From contig NC_084599.1 in assembly GCF_033807715.1 (NCBI RefSeq), positions 13,455,125 through 13,519,124 of the forward strand: 64,000 bases of DNA, written 5' to 3'. The translations under genes were made by a program, and so were the position numbers. The notes under the pieces are model-generated. The model was not told where the DNA came from. It was given only the letters and a program-made list of their open reading frames with translations, and made no database searches. Within the stretch, counting starts at the first letter, position 1; each line of letters begins with the position of its first letter. The stretch is from Cololabis saira. Taxonomy: Eukaryota; Chordata; Actinopteri; Beloniformes; Belonidae. Positions 12,901 to 25,562 of the stretch are shown here, piece by piece.

Positions 12901-15900
12901 CACTACAAGCTTTGAGCATTTAATAACTTCAATGAAACCATGTAAAACCTAATATAACTAATTTCTTTAAGTTGAAGATTATTTTACAATTTATTCAAGG
13001 CTGCACAGTGACTGTACAGTGACTAAATCAGGATTTCACAAGCTGGCAAACAAACTGAATAAAACAATTTTCCCTCTTTGGTCTCCAACACCGCTTTCCT
13101 TTCCTCTCTTGCTCTCTTGGTTTCCGACAGACGTTTGCTAATGGGCAGCTGATGCTGAAGGGAAAGCAGGAGGAGGGAAAGGGGAAGTGTCCTTTTGATC
13201 CCTTTCAGAGATACTCCTCCCTCATGGTTGGTGAGTGTCCGTGTCACTTTGGTTGCCAATGGGAACAAAGCTCAGAAAACTGCTGAATGGTCAGAGTGAA
13301 ACAAGGGAAGGGATGTGCGTAATAGTTGTGTGCACGTTTCACTCAGCACAAGACCCCAAATACATTACAAATGAAATATGCTTTATTTATTAACTCAACA
13401 CAAACTGCATACTGATTAGTTAACAGAAAGCAAGTTGGTCCAGCCCATTAATGGACACATAAGTACTTGATAGCTTCAACTTAATGTGAATAAGGGATTT
13501 CCAGGAATGTTTACTTTTCTATTGTTCCCCACCAACAGGAAATGACCTGTACTCTGCTACATCCATCAATTTCTTGGGCTCTGAGCCGGTGATTCTGCGC
13601 AGCTCAAACTTGGCTCTTCGCTCAGAGTTTAAGAGCTCTTGGCTCAGTGGTGAGTCCTCTCCTTCAAAATCACACATTTTCCAAAATGATAGATATGCAC
13701 GGTTTAGTGTTGAATGCATGATGCTGTTTTCACTCTTTATTATATTACATCTGTGTGATTTCAGAGCCTAACTTCGTTTACATGGACTTTGTGGATGAAA
13801 GCACTGCTAGTGTGGATGGGGACGATGACAAGGTGTACTTGTTCTTCAGCGAGAACGCCATGGAGTATGACTTCTACAGCAAAGTTGCAGTATCACGAGT
13901 GGCTCGTGTCTGCAAGGTAGGAGGAAACGCAGATTTAAAGCACAACTGTTGTTTTGCTGCCTGACAGACGCCCGGTGCCTATTGAAAGGGAACATGTGTA
14001 CATTGCAGTGTGCTCTGTGTCCATGTTTAGGGAGATATGGGCGGCCAGCGGACACTGCAGAGGAAATGGACGACGTTCCTGAAAGCTCGTCTGGATTGTT
14101 CCTTCCCTGAACCCAGCCTGCCCCCCATTGTCCAGGATGTCTTCCTGATGAAGCACGCAGACTGGGGGAAGAGCGTCTTCTACGCCGTCTTCACACCTCA
14201 GTCGTAAGTGCTTACTGTCTCACACTGAGGTTTTATTTCTCTGAGTGGGTGCCGACTGTGGTTCATTTGGGAAGCATCCTGAACTGTCAGATTATTCTTG
14301 CATTAATTTTTAGATTTAGAGAAGTAAATTGTTGTTTGGAAATGTAATTTGAAATTACATTTTAAATGTTATTTGTCCCAGGGGGCTGTCCCAGGTCTCT
14401 GCAGTGTGTGCATACAGCGTGTCTGCTATCAGGGATATTTTCAACGAGGGAAAGTTTAAGACGCCTGTTGCCGTGGAAACGTCCTATGTGAAGTGGGTGA
14501 TGCACACCGGTGAGGTGCCGGTTCCCAGACCAGGAGCGGTGGGTGTAAAGTCTTATTTCCAGGAGAAGTGACCATGAGAAAAAAATCACACGAACAAAAA
14601 AAACTGATGGACTGTTGTCTATTTTCAGTGCATCAACAATGTGGCCCGTAACATGGGGATCAATCGCTCTCTGGAACTTCCAGACAAAACCCTCCAGTTC
14701 ATCAGGGATCGCCCTCTGATGGATGAAGCTGTTCGTCCGCTGACGGGGAAGCCGCTGCTGGTCGAGAGCGGGGCTCTGCTGACTCGGATTGTGGTGGACA
14801 GCGTGTTGGCTCTTGATGGACAGAGACATGATGTCATGTTCATTGGCACTGGTAAACTGGATGATTCTCTGACCTAACAGAGTTTGACATAGATGAAAGA
14901 GGAGCTGAACAGAAGCTGAAGCTTTGGGGATGGCGGTGGCATCTTAGCTGAGTTTTAAAGCTAAACTTGAAAATCCTGTTGTATTAAAATATATTGATTG
15001 CGTATGTATCAGTCAAGATTAAAGCAACCAATGGTTTGACACGTTCAAACTTTTGTTGCTAAACTCTTAATTGTGTCCAACTCATCTGTTTAATCAGCAT
15101 ATTTTATATGTGCCAACTAATCAAGACTCCTTTGATACCTAAAAGAATATGCTGATGTATATTTTAATTATACAATGTGTATGTAACTTTCTTGTTTCTG
15201 GGTCCCATAACAGAAAATGGTTATATTCAGAAGGCTGTCAATTATGACGGAGAGATGCTCATCATCGAGGAGATACAAGTGTATGAAAACCCTGAACCCA
15301 TCAGCATCCTGCGCCTCTCATCCAAAAAGGTAAAGACCATTATACAGTCAACCACATGAGTAGAACCACTTTTACAGGATGGTACGGGTTCCTATCCATG
15401 GATGAGTGACCTCTGGAGGGTCCTGTCATGACCTCTCCTTGCCTGAGCAGTTTTTGTAAAGTAATGAGGTCCACTGTTCTTCTGGTGGGGTCCTTGTTCT
15501 GGTAGTGAAGAAGTGCCCAAATAAAATATAAAGTACCGTATTTTCTGGACTATAAGCCGCTACTTTTTTCCTAGGTTTTGAACCATGCGGCTTATACAAA
15601 GGTGCGGCTATTCTGTGGATTTTTCTTCCACCGCTAGGGGGAGTGCTAACCGGAATTAGAATAAAAACTAAGACAAAATAAATGCAAAGAAGAATACGCT
15701 ACTTCTTCTTTAGCAGATAGAAGTAGAAGCAGATTTCAAACAGATAAATAGATGAATAAATACTGGTTATTTTCTCTTGGTTCTGTCCCGTTTTAATCAG
15801 CAAAGTTGCTGCCGTGTTAAAAGACACTGTTAGGAAATTATCTATTCAGGTACAAACATGTACATCATTTACAGTTCAAAATCCTTCTGTACATGTAGTA

Positions 15901-17177
15901 AATATCTAATCTAACAACATAAATATCTGCGGCCTGCATATCTTTTTTTCTAAATAGAGCGGATGCGGTTTATATATCTTTTTATTGTTTTTTTAAAAAT
16001 AGAGCTGATGCGGCTTATATACAGGTGCGGCTTATAGTCCAGAAAATACGGTACATGATTTCCAGGATCCAAGGCTTCCTAGTTGAACACTCTGTATGTC
16101 TGTGCAGTCGCAGGGCCAGCTGTACGTTGGGTCGGAGTTTGGCGCTATCCAGATGCCGGTCAGTAACTGCAGTCGCTACCAGAGTTGTGTCGACTGCATC
16201 CTTTCCAGGGACCCGTACTGCGCCTGGGACCTTTCAACTACACAGTGTTCCTCCATCTACAGCTTAACTCCTTCCTCAAATACCGCATTACAGAGTCTGA
16301 AGGAGGGAAACGTGTCGCAGTGTCCTCTGCCACCCGGTGCGTTTATTCGTATTGTGCTATTTAATCACTCAGTTTTCTCATTGTGAAGTTGGATTTAATC
16401 TTGTGTTTGTGTTTAGATCGAGTGGCAGCTGTCGACGTTGCCCTAGTTCCAGGGAACAACATCAAGCTGCCGTGCCAACTTCACTCTAACCTGGCACACG
16501 TCCGCTGGAGATTCTCCGACAAAGCACTCGAGTCCAACGACAAATACTACATCTACAGTGGAGGCCTCCTCATCTTGAACGCATCTGAATTGGACGCAGG
16601 CCTGTACGTCTGTGACTCAGTGGAGCAGATTAACAGCAGGACATACAACCGGACCGTGGCGGTTTATCATTTACAGCTGCACTCAGAACCAGAAGTGGTT
16701 ACCCCTACTCCTAGCATCACTGTGACAAAGTACTTTGAATCTATTCACACTTTGAATACAGCTGCCACAGAACCGGCGCCAGGGACTGGCGATGAGGACC
16801 CATTGTCCCCCGAGACTCAAAGCACAGTCGGCAGAATAGGCCGTCTGGAGGTGGCCGTGGCCCTCCTGGCGCTTCTTTCCCTCTCCCTAATTGGGGTCAT
16901 AATTTGGTTCTGGAGTCGAGGCCATTGGAAGTGTTTGAAGTTTGCGCAGAGCTCCAAGGACAGCGAGAGCAGAAACCCGTCAGCAGACTACATGCACATC
17001 CAGAACAGAAGCTCAGAGATACATTTCCTGGGGCCTGAGTCCAGGATACCTTGCACTGGCAATAATAATCACACTGCAGTTGATTTCAAAGGGAACGGGG
17101 AGCACCACTTCACACCTATGGCCAACATTTCAAGTTTGGACGGTCTGGGATACATACACGATGAGTCTGAAATTTGA
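6167..17177 (+). CDS. Class 4 transmembrane semaphorin (sema4 family, possibly sema4e)
   Basis: Cell-surface semaphorin, a ligand for plexin-type receptors in axon, vessel or immune-cell guidance. Coding exons: 6167-6275, 6459-6601, 10581-10643, 11044-11142, 13131-13230, 13539-13649, 13765-13916, 14031-14203, 14382-14538, 14629-14851, 15214-15329, 16108-16336, 16417-17177. All junctions are GT-AG and join in frame to 811 aa. A hydrophobic signal peptide (about 1-22) is followed by a sema domain (about 45-480; NISEKK, CRNYIRTL, PFDPF, DKTLQF, SSKKV/S motifs), a PSI module with CVDCILSRDPYCAWD (about 500-515), one Ig domain (cysteines in KLPCQL and GLYVCDS), a membrane span near 702-724 and an 87-residue tail. 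The last residues SEI fit a class I PDZ ligand, as in several class 4 semaphorins. The order sema-PSI-Ig-membrane defines class 4. The paralogue is uncertain: sema4e is my best guess, while sema4d, 4b or 4g cannot be excluded. Introns carry a hAT MITE, a mariner-like MITE and a repeat relic. Confidence 0.93.
8499..8537. repeat. (TA)n microsatellite in semaphorin intron 2
   Basis: About 39 bases of uninterrupted TA/AT dinucleotide within the long second intron. Likely length-polymorphic. Confidence 0.9.
9422..10057. mobile_element. Non-autonomous hAT MITE (TAGGGCTGGG family)
   Basis: The 636-bp element begins TAGGGCTGGGCGATAT and ends with the exact inverse ATATCGCCCAGCCCTA. An 8-bp target duplication GTTGGGAT flanks it (9414-9421 and 10058-10065). 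Terminal repeats plus an 8-bp duplication are diagnostic for hAT transposition. No transposase frame remains, so movement would need an enzyme in trans. It sits in semaphorin intron 2. The interior is AT-rich with repeated CGATAT-like words near both ends. Confidence 0.93.
12040..12760. repeat. Degenerate interspersed repeat relic in semaphorin intron 4
   Basis: Phrases such as TTGTCCTGCTGCATCACCCA (12504-12523) are familiar from abundant fish DNA-transposon-like repeats. I see no intact ends or target duplication, so boundaries are approximate and the family is not assigned. The open frame at 12422-12760 lies inside it and has no protein motif. Confidence 0.4.
15536..16051. mobile_element. 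Mariner-like MITE with TA target site, semaphorin intron 11
   Basis: Left end CCGTATTTTCTGGACTATAA is matched by a perfect inverse copy at the right end, giving inverted termini of about 26 bp. A TA dinucleotide flanks each side (15534-15535 and 16052-16053), as expected for Tc1/mariner-type insertion. The words GCGGCTTATA recur inside both arms. No transposase frame is present. It lies between semaphorin coding exons 11 and 12, about 56 bp before exon 12. Confidence 0.88.
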
Positions 17178-17816
17178 GGCTGAGGCAGACTTCAATCCAC
17201 TACCTTCACCAATGCACTAGTCATTTTTCGTATAGATGGCTTTACTTCCACTGTCAGTGATGAAATAGTTTTCACAAAATAAATTATTCTGATGAGTGTA
17301 CCGTTTCTCCTGGTGAACTTCTTACACTGTTTATCACTTCATACCCTCACAAGGCAGCTGATGTTCTGAGGAGACATAACCGGTGGACTTTCTGCTCCAG
17401 CAAAAACTGTTGAAATGTTTTTATAATCATATTTTTGTATTGTAACAAGTTGTGAATTCAATTTGTGTAATATTGTGTACAGCCACTAACATTTTTGACT
17501 ATTTATTTGGGGCAATTAAGTTTTTATTTCACTTAATTGAAGTCTTTTTTTTTTTTTTAAATAATGTTTGCAACATCTCATTCAGTCATTTATTACTGTT
17601 TACTGAAGATAAAATTGAACACTGAGACTACTCTACCCATCATGGGCTGTGTTAATCATTCATCAACAGCCTGAGCCACTTTTATTTCCTGGTTGGTGTT
17701 TAAAAATGAATATACCTCTGCTTTCAAGCACCAAAACGTCCTTCACACAGATGTACAAAACCATGTTGATGTCCTATGCGCTATTAGAAAAGAGTATCCC
17801 ATTTTACTCCAATAAA
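17178..17816 (+). other. Probable 3' untranslated region of the semaphorin with two polyadenylation signals
   Basis: After the TGA at 17175-17177 there are AATAAA hexamers at 17278-17283 and 17811-17816. The second follows a typical AT-rich vertebrate 3' tail, so short and long mRNA ends are both plausible. The assignment rests on motif and position only. Confidence 0.55.
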
Positions 17817-18878
17817 TGTATCACATTTAAGGTTAACTCCTGTTGCTGCAACCAGGATGTTTGATATTTTGTCCACACCCTTTTTTTTTTTTTTTTTTTT
17901 AAATTGCAAGCATGTTGTATTCTCACTGTCAAAAACAAATGTAATTGCAATGTAAATGTGTCGATTTATCCCAGTCACCAAATCCTCTGACAGACTCAGG
18001 ACATGAGAGAACTTTGTTAAAGCTGAATTGTTTAAAACAGAGGGCAAAAAAATACTTGAGTAAGGAGCTCTAAGTGCATCTAGCTGTCGGTGATTATTTT
18101 AGGTGAAGCAGCTGAAAAGTTTGTCAAAGCCGTGCAAGTGATGTCCTTGTTTGTAGGGAGGGACAGCAGACTCACTCAACAGTCAGGGGCTTTTTTTTTT
18201 TTTTTTTTCCAAATTGGAAAAAAATATGAATGGGAATAGTGCCAATTTATTATTTCTGTTAAACAGCAGTACTTTAAACTCTGTTATTTCATCTCAAACA
18301 CTAGATATGGAAAGAGTGAAGGGGGACTATGGTCAATTATTCATCGGTGCGGGTTAGGACGGTTTCATCAACATGCTTATTGGGAATAAAAGAAATATTG
18401 ACAGTGCGGTTGCATAATTTTGCCATTATTTAAAGCAAACTCACTTTGCTGTAATGGTTTACTGACTACTTTTATTTTCGATAAAAAAAAATGTTCAAAC
18501 TTACAGTAAATTCAAGCCTTGGTTTTTCTTTCTGAATTTCTAGATATGTATATCTTTAGATATGTATGAATAAATCGATACCATTGGTTTTCTTTGAGGG
18601 GGAAGAAAAAAAAAAAAAAGTTGCCAGGAATGGAGCAGCTGGACCATATGTAGGTGAAGTAGTCTAAACCGAGTGCAACTTAAGACCTGATCTTTGGAAA
18701 GCTGAAAGATAAGTGTTACTCAGCGCTGGAGGCTGAACCTGCAACGGCACTAGTACTTTGTACGTTGTGCCAACATTACTAAATTTAAGCAGATGCCAGA
18801 TTGGCGGTACATATCCAACCACTGATGTTAAACTGGTATGATCAAGCAGAGCTGACAAAAAGGTAGTGAATAAGAATA
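17817..18878. other. Gap between the convergent semaphorin and scamp4 3' ends
   Basis: AT-rich DNA with long T runs near 17880-17900 and 18190-18208. No gene, RNA or recognisable transposon was seen. Confidence 0.5.
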
Positions 18879-20033
18879 TTTATTGAAATGTTACATTAAC
18901 TTTTTAGATTATCATTACCAAATAACAGAAAAAATAAAACATTAAATTTGGCAGTTGGCCATGAAGGACACTTTTGTAACAAATTAATTGTTAAATATAT
19001 GAGTACTGGTAATACATTTTTCTCTTGGTGAAGGTTTAAATTGCATACAGGCTTTTACTGGCACAAAACTAGCCTTACATTACCTGCATGCAAAGTAGAT
19101 GCTTGTTGGACTGACAGTAGTTGGGTCATGATCAACAGCAGACTTCTTTTTAACAATCTGTCAACTTATTTGTGCATATTTGTTAGATGAGGTCAGTTCA
19201 TTTGGCATAAGAGAAACTTGGTATATCCAAACCGTACAACAGGCTGGATACAAGCAATTTATAATCAAACACAAAAATATTAGGCAAAGTCAAAGAACTG
19301 GAACATTAATAATACAACAAGTGGTTTGTCACATTAGTGCTTAGTGAGAAAAGAAAAAAAAACAATCGCACACGAGTCGCTTCACTGAAGCAAGCCCAGG
19401 TTTTTTTGTTTTTAAAAAGAAGCCACTTTTTGTTAAGGCGCAAGTCCAGCAGTATTGTTTTCACATGCATAAACGGTATAAGGCGCATTGCAAGAAATCA
19501 CACGCAAGCATCAAAGTATCAAGCAGAAGTATCAAAAATGAAATGTCTAGAATGAAGAGGAAAGTTTCACCATGTAAATCATGCAGAGTACAGGTTGTGT
19601 TGATATAAAGGGAGGGAAGAAAAAAAAAAGGAATCCAGGTCATACTATGTGTAAAACATTTCCATCATAAAGATCCATAAGCACACACTCTTTCAAACTG
19701 TTCAAAATGATCCTTCTTTTTTCAATTAATTATCTGCAAAACACTACACCTTTTCTAAAGAATCACTTTCTTGAGCAAAAAAACTAAGTTATATGTAAAC
19801 AAAGTTGAAATGGAATGACTTATTTTGAAGACAACCTTCAAACTTTCAAACGGCTTCAATGAGCTCTGGTAACTAAACTCTCAATAAAACATTTTAAAGC
19901 TTACTCTCTTCTAATAAAACAGAGCAAATTCACCTGTATGATTTCTCATCTAAAAAGGTGAGATGTATTGGTGTTTCAAGAGCATTAATAAATGGCTAGA
20001 CATGTGTCTCCATCTAGAGGCAACTCTTAGCCA
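18879..20033 (-). other. Probable scamp4 3' untranslated region
   Basis: On the minus strand the sequence downstream of the scamp4 stop (20034-20036) runs without an obvious repeat to an AATAAA signal (TTTATT on the + strand at 18879-18884). That gives a 3' tail of about 1.15 kb, an ordinary length for this gene class. Inference from motif and position. Confidence 0.5.
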
Positions 20034-23000
20034 TCACCACTGACTGTTGTCAGGGTAACTTGGCACACTAGTAGGATACTGGGGCAAACTAGGACCTTGA
20101 GCTGTCTGAGCAACAGCATGAAACCCTGCTTCCCTCACCGGTGCACTTTTCCATGCTCCAGTGCTCCACTCTTCCTGAGCGCGCTGCAGACTACCTCCAC
20201 CGCCGCGGTACAGTCTGTGCACCTGCAGCATGAAAACACGGAAGAGAAGAGTCATTACATGTATTTGAACGTTTAAGAGTCAGTGTGAGATAAAAAGTAC
20301 AAAAATAACCATGCACATTTTTTATTCATTTTCTCTCACCTTAATGAGAACCAGCATCATTAAAAGAGTGACCACGGTGAAGAGCAGAGTTGTGATGAGC
20401 ATCACAATAGCGGAGCCGATATTTGTGCTGAAAAATACCATGGTGGCAAACCAGCCACTTTGATGCAGGATGGTGAAAGCGAGATGGAAGCATTGTGAGT
20501 TAGTGGAAAATGCAGAAAATGCACACATCGTTAAGTGGATTTAATACACGTGACATCCAAAGTTACAAAACGAGCCATTAAGCAATGAAAACTGAGATGC
20601 GCAGTGTCAAAAAACAAACCAATAGTTAGCTGACTTGTGACGGATTAAACCATACGTGAACACTGTTATACAATTTTAGGTGTTGAACTTGTTTAATTTT
20701 TAAATGCAGTCAGAGGGACATGTGCTGTACAAGTATTAGGACCACTGTGAAGAGAAAAAAAAACAAAACGTGAACTTATAAGACTCAAGTGGTAAATTTG
20801 TTAGATAAATAAATATATTCAAGGGGGAAAAAAAAGTTATATGAAAAAATAATCTGAGATTACACATTTGTGAAGAAATGGGATTTCTTTGGGTTGGACT
20901 GTGGTGGTGTGTGTGGGGGGGGCATCACTCACTACACTGGCTGGATCATGAACCTTGACACACACACACACGCAAAAGTATGCAATATGTTGCATGCTTT
21001 AAGGAAAAAACAAAACAAAAAAAAGCATAAAAATGTCAAAATCCCGCAGCAAAAAATTGTATGCTACATGACGAGACCAATTGCCACCGGTTCTCTCAAT
21101 CACTCCCATCAACTCCAAAAACTAAGAGGATAATCAAAAATATCAAAAATAAATTGCAAAATGAAGCTTTTTTTTGTTTTACATCTATTATCATAAATCC
21201 TCGTCTTCACTGTTTCCATTGCAAGACGAAAAGAGGAAAAAAAAGACACCTCAGCATTACCGCCAAAAACTGTGTTTATCAATAACCAACATTGAACTTA
21301 CCCCGAGAACAGGGCAGAACCCTCTTAGCTTATTTCAGTACATTTCATTTGTTAATTCAATACATTTTCCCCATCAACAACCACCATTTAGTCATCTTTG
21401 TTGAAGAGGTTCAGCATGGACTGATACAGTAGATTGGCTTTAGTTCAAGAGGGAAAAGACCAAAACCTTGGACTGCATCAATACCAGGTGAAGTCTGTGA
21501 CTTGTTTATTTTTTACTTGGATTATTAGCCCCCTTCCTAACTTACTTAGCTTTATTATCCAGATGTTCTTTTTCTACAATGGCCCTAAAACCCATTGTAA
21601 CATCTTTAAAGATGCTAAAACACTGACAGCATTGTATGTATTGTTCTTGAAAACATCACTTCAAAATCAAGTTTGTGAGTGACAGGACTGACATATATAT
21701 ACACTTTTATGATTTAGAAACCTCAGCTACTTTAAATAGTGTTTTTCTGCAAATCAAGTTAATAAACAAGAAAAAATAAATAAGGACAATTTAAAAAAAT
21801 GAATACTATGCACTTTCCCTAAACAACGCCTCACCTTTTCTCTCATTTTGTTTACACTCAACATAAAGAGTGTGAAGGTGCAACAAAACCTGACGAGTAA
21901 ACGGTAGCCAACAGCACACTTTGGCACAAAGATGCGATAACACTGAACATAATTTAACGTACACATGTAGGTGTCCAGTTGAAAGCCTGATTATGAATGA
22001 AAAAAAAAAACGGCAAGCATAAAATGCATAGTTTTCAGAGCTAGTTGGGTTGAAACTTACCATGTTCCCCAGCCAGGGATGCCTACAGTCTGAATGATGG
22101 CTAAGACACACTGAAGGAAAAAGATGAAGAAGAAGGTCATGAAGTTGAAGGAGCTGTCAGCCCTGTGAAGTAAAGGGAAAAAGAAGAAAACAAAAAGGGA
22201 GAAAGCAAATAAGGCTGAGGATCTATTTCTTTTCAGTTTTTGTTTTTATTTAGTTGTATGAAAACCTTTTTTCCTTCAGTTAATGCCATTATTTTTCCAC
22301 TGTTAGTTTCAGGTTTAGTCTTAGTTTTTTTTATTAACTTTAATAACTCTGGTTAAGACCATGATGGTGATGTTTGAGTTTTCTGAGTTTTCTTTTTTAA
22401 GAGTTGTATTATGTTTTACCTCCTCTACTTGAAATGTCAGTATCTGATTCTGTAGATAACCTATTTTTGGAAAATTCAACATGTGTAAAAATGATTCAGT
22501 TTCCTCTCCATCTACTGATGTGGACTGCCTATAGTTGATCATAGTATTTCTGGTAAGGAGAAAAAAGTTTCCATGTCTATATTTTATATCATTCTCAAGT
22601 TAATCTCAAGATGTACCTTTGGGTTATTTTTTTCCTCATGGAAAGATACAAACAAATTTGTCCACGTTTATACATAACACATGACTTTAATTTAGTAACT
22701 GTCTGCTTTAGAGCATGTACTTGACAAGGGTGTTTTTTTTTCCCCAAGTTTCTGTCCTATTACATCTTTTTTTGCCTTAAACTCCACAAGTTATCCCACT
22801 ATGCAAATCAATTTCACCAAAGCTTTAGCTGACAGAAAAGTCCACTTTAGCATCCTTTGGTACACAGGCTCAATGACTACAAGGTTTCCAGGTCTGATGG
22901 CAGAACAACAACCCCAAATCATCGCTACTCCACCACCGTGTTTGACAGTTAGCTTGAGATCTTTGTGCTGATGTGCTGTATTTCTCTATTCATTAAACGT

Positions 23001-25562
23001 TGTACTGTACATGCTCTTCACTTTGGTTGGTTCAGAATTTTTTACAATTCTTTTTTCTCCCAAGACACAACTTTAAGAACTTAAGTCCTCTGTGCTAATT
23101 TTAAAACTTTTTTTAAGACTTTTCCCCCCCTTTTGCTAATTGCAGTCTCCTGACAATTAAAATGTTACATGGTAACTGAGGTTTGTCAAGTCTGGCTTGC
23201 AAGTCTCAGTTCTCTGATTTCTTTGACATTTCCTTAACACTTCATATACTAACATTGGTATGAATTTGAAGAGACTTCCACTCTTGGAAAGCGTCTTCTG
23301 TCTTCACCTTTTTTCACTGGGGAAAAGCCTCTCTCACTGTACAATGATGGAATCTAAATTGTTTAATAAATGTCCTTGAAACCTTTTGCAGCTTCAGGGC
23401 CAGAAATAATTACTCCTCAAAAGCAATGCTGATGTCTTTTCTTTTTGACATTATGTTAACACACCTGAAATGTCCAGACCAGTAAATTTCTTAACACTTT
23501 GCTTTTACAGAAGTGGTTACAGCAGGACCTGACTGTTACCTTCTTAATTGCTTTGGAAGCTGTAAAGCTGCCCCTAGTCTATCACACAATGCAATGCCCC
23601 CCGCCCCCAATATATTCCATGAACTGATGGAGGAGTTTCTCAGAACTTTTAATTAAATCTAAAGTATGTCAATAAATCTGTGGCATCATCTGCTTCATAG
23701 AGACAAGATAATCTGCCCTCTATTTCAGAAACAGAAGTTCTTTGTAGAGTTTTAGTAGTAGCCTAAACAAATGGAAGGGGTGTCTCTCTTATGACGATGA
23801 AAAAAAAAAAAAAGAAATCTGGTGGTGCAGAATATCAATTGCAGCTCTGGGCAATCAGAATATGTCAAAATCCATGCAGGGAATTTCAGAGTTTCAGACT
23901 AATTACAGATTGCGTCATTATATGAATGAATCACATGAGTGTAACGTAATTAAGAAAGCTATGAATCAGCAACTCCCTTTACATGAAGGTTGATAACAGT
24001 TGCTGTCTGTCCAAAAGTCAGAGATGATGAAGATTTTTCACAGCAGTATTCAAGCTATTTTTATGGTTAATCACATCCCGTTTAATATGGGTTTTTACTT
24101 ACTAAATTCCTCACTATCAGTGTATTTTAAATAATGGTAAGACATGTGATAGTTGTACTTGACAATCCTACAGAAGCAATAGTTTATCCATAAGATATGT
24201 GATGAATTACCGGTATTCTAAAGTTTTATTTACTCATGTTTAACTTCAGAAACTGCAACCACTTTGCATCTAGCACCAGCAAACCAACTGATATAATGTT
24301 CATGTTACCTTCTCCTGAGTAAAGATGCTGAACATCATGTACCGATGTTGTATTAATTCATAGAATTTATTTGGTGTCTGATCATCTGAAACTCAATTCC
24401 AGCTGAGATGGGACTCACCATTTCTGGTTAAAACATAAGGAATAACATTTGAGTAAAGAAACTCCAAGAAGCCATGTGTGTAGCTACTCGTGGGATGACA
24501 TCACCAGGGAGAATAGTGTGGTATAGAGTTTTAAAGGGCACTGTCAGTGCCACTAGTTTATAAGTCAGAAAGATTAGATTAAATTGTTTCATGGCCATAA
24601 ATCATTGAACTGGGGAAAAGGTGGAGCGTTAGCAAAAGAAAAAAACTTAAGTTTAGTAGGGATCCACAGTTTTTCTTTAAAAAGGTGTGGAAGCCCTTTA
24701 AAGTTTTGGATGTTAAACTTTTATGTCTGGCAAGTCTGTTGCTGTACCCCAAAACACATTGTTGTATTAAGATTACAAAAAGCAAGTTTAGTCTTGTCTG
24801 TATACGTGCATTTTACCCATTTGGTGCATAATGATAGACTGTGTATGCACGTGTAAAGCATGCCAAGACTCTCCAGTGCAATTTAAATAAAGTAAATTTG
24901 TTAATAAATTTCCCATTGCATGTGATTAACAAGAAGGAGACTAACCTGAGAGCTTTGTAGAGGGGTCTGAACCAGCAGGTGTAACTGCAGGGGCTAAAGA
25001 GGATAAGCCACAGCAGAGAGAAACCAAAGTTTGTTGCATTTCCACCTCCGGCCCACCATGCAATACATGAGATCACATTTATACACAGTGTGCCAGAATA
25101 CACTGCAGGGAGGGGATGTGAAAGATATCCGGAAAGGAGAAGAAGAGGGGAAGAGAGTGGTTATTTAACATCCGAAAAGTGGAAAGAATCACTTCTCCTT
25201 TTTTAAAGGAGAGGCAAAGTTAGGAAAATGTAAGTCAAAGCACTTACACATCCACAGCATGTAAGCTCTCTTCACCAGTTGCTGGTGAGGTGCAGGAATT
25301 TCTTCATCAATGTTATGGTAGAAGCATGGTTTTATTCTCATAAAGGCGGGAATTGGAGGAAAGTTATTTGTGCGTTCTGAAACAGGAAGGAAACTTTCAT
25401 TGAAACTAATGTTTTGGTCATCTACTTTTCTGATCTAACTTTAAAAAAAACATATATCAAAGATCAGAATACACTGCAGGGAGAGAGGATTTCACAAAAA
25501 CAGGATTAAATAAAATCGATAAGACAGATATGATAAATAGATGGAAGTGACAAACCTGACAT
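20034..25562 (-). CDS. scamp4: Secretory carrier-associated membrane protein 4
   Basis: Four-span membrane protein of post-Golgi and recycling vesicles. Minus-strand coding exons: 25556-25562, 25248-25376, 24946-25102, 22061-22162, 20340-20457, 20034-20222; they join in frame to 233 aa (human SCAMP4 is about 229). The first exon supplies only ATG TCA G. The N-terminus has NNFPPIPAF and IKPCFY, typical of SCAMPs. Core signatures are [45 protein letters not shown] and GIPGWGTCGW. Four hydrophobic spans lie near 46-60, 66-88, 100-128 and 137-168. After span 4 comes [19 protein letters not shown]. The C-terminal [10 protein letters not shown] resembles the SCAMP4 end (PSYP..QW) rather than SCAMP5. 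Like SCAMP4 and SCAMP5, it lacks the N-terminal NPF repeats of SCAMP1-3. Its tail meets the semaphorin tail and its 5' end faces chaf1a. Confidence 0.94.
22680..23650. repeat. Degenerate interspersed repeat in scamp4 intron 3
   Basis: The stretch around 22905-22955, including CCCCAAATCATCGCTACTCC and CCACCACCGTGTTTGACAGT, resembles a widespread fish repeat that also seems related to the relic at 12040-12760. No terminal repeats or target duplication were found; edges are rough. Confidence 0.4.

Noticed and set aside
16417..17177. Assignment as sema7a because of linkage of SEMA7A to SCAMP genes in human
   Set aside because: The tail has a clear membrane span, a cytoplasmic domain and a PDZ-like end. 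Sema7A is GPI-anchored, and the SCAMP here is scamp4, not scamp2 or scamp5.
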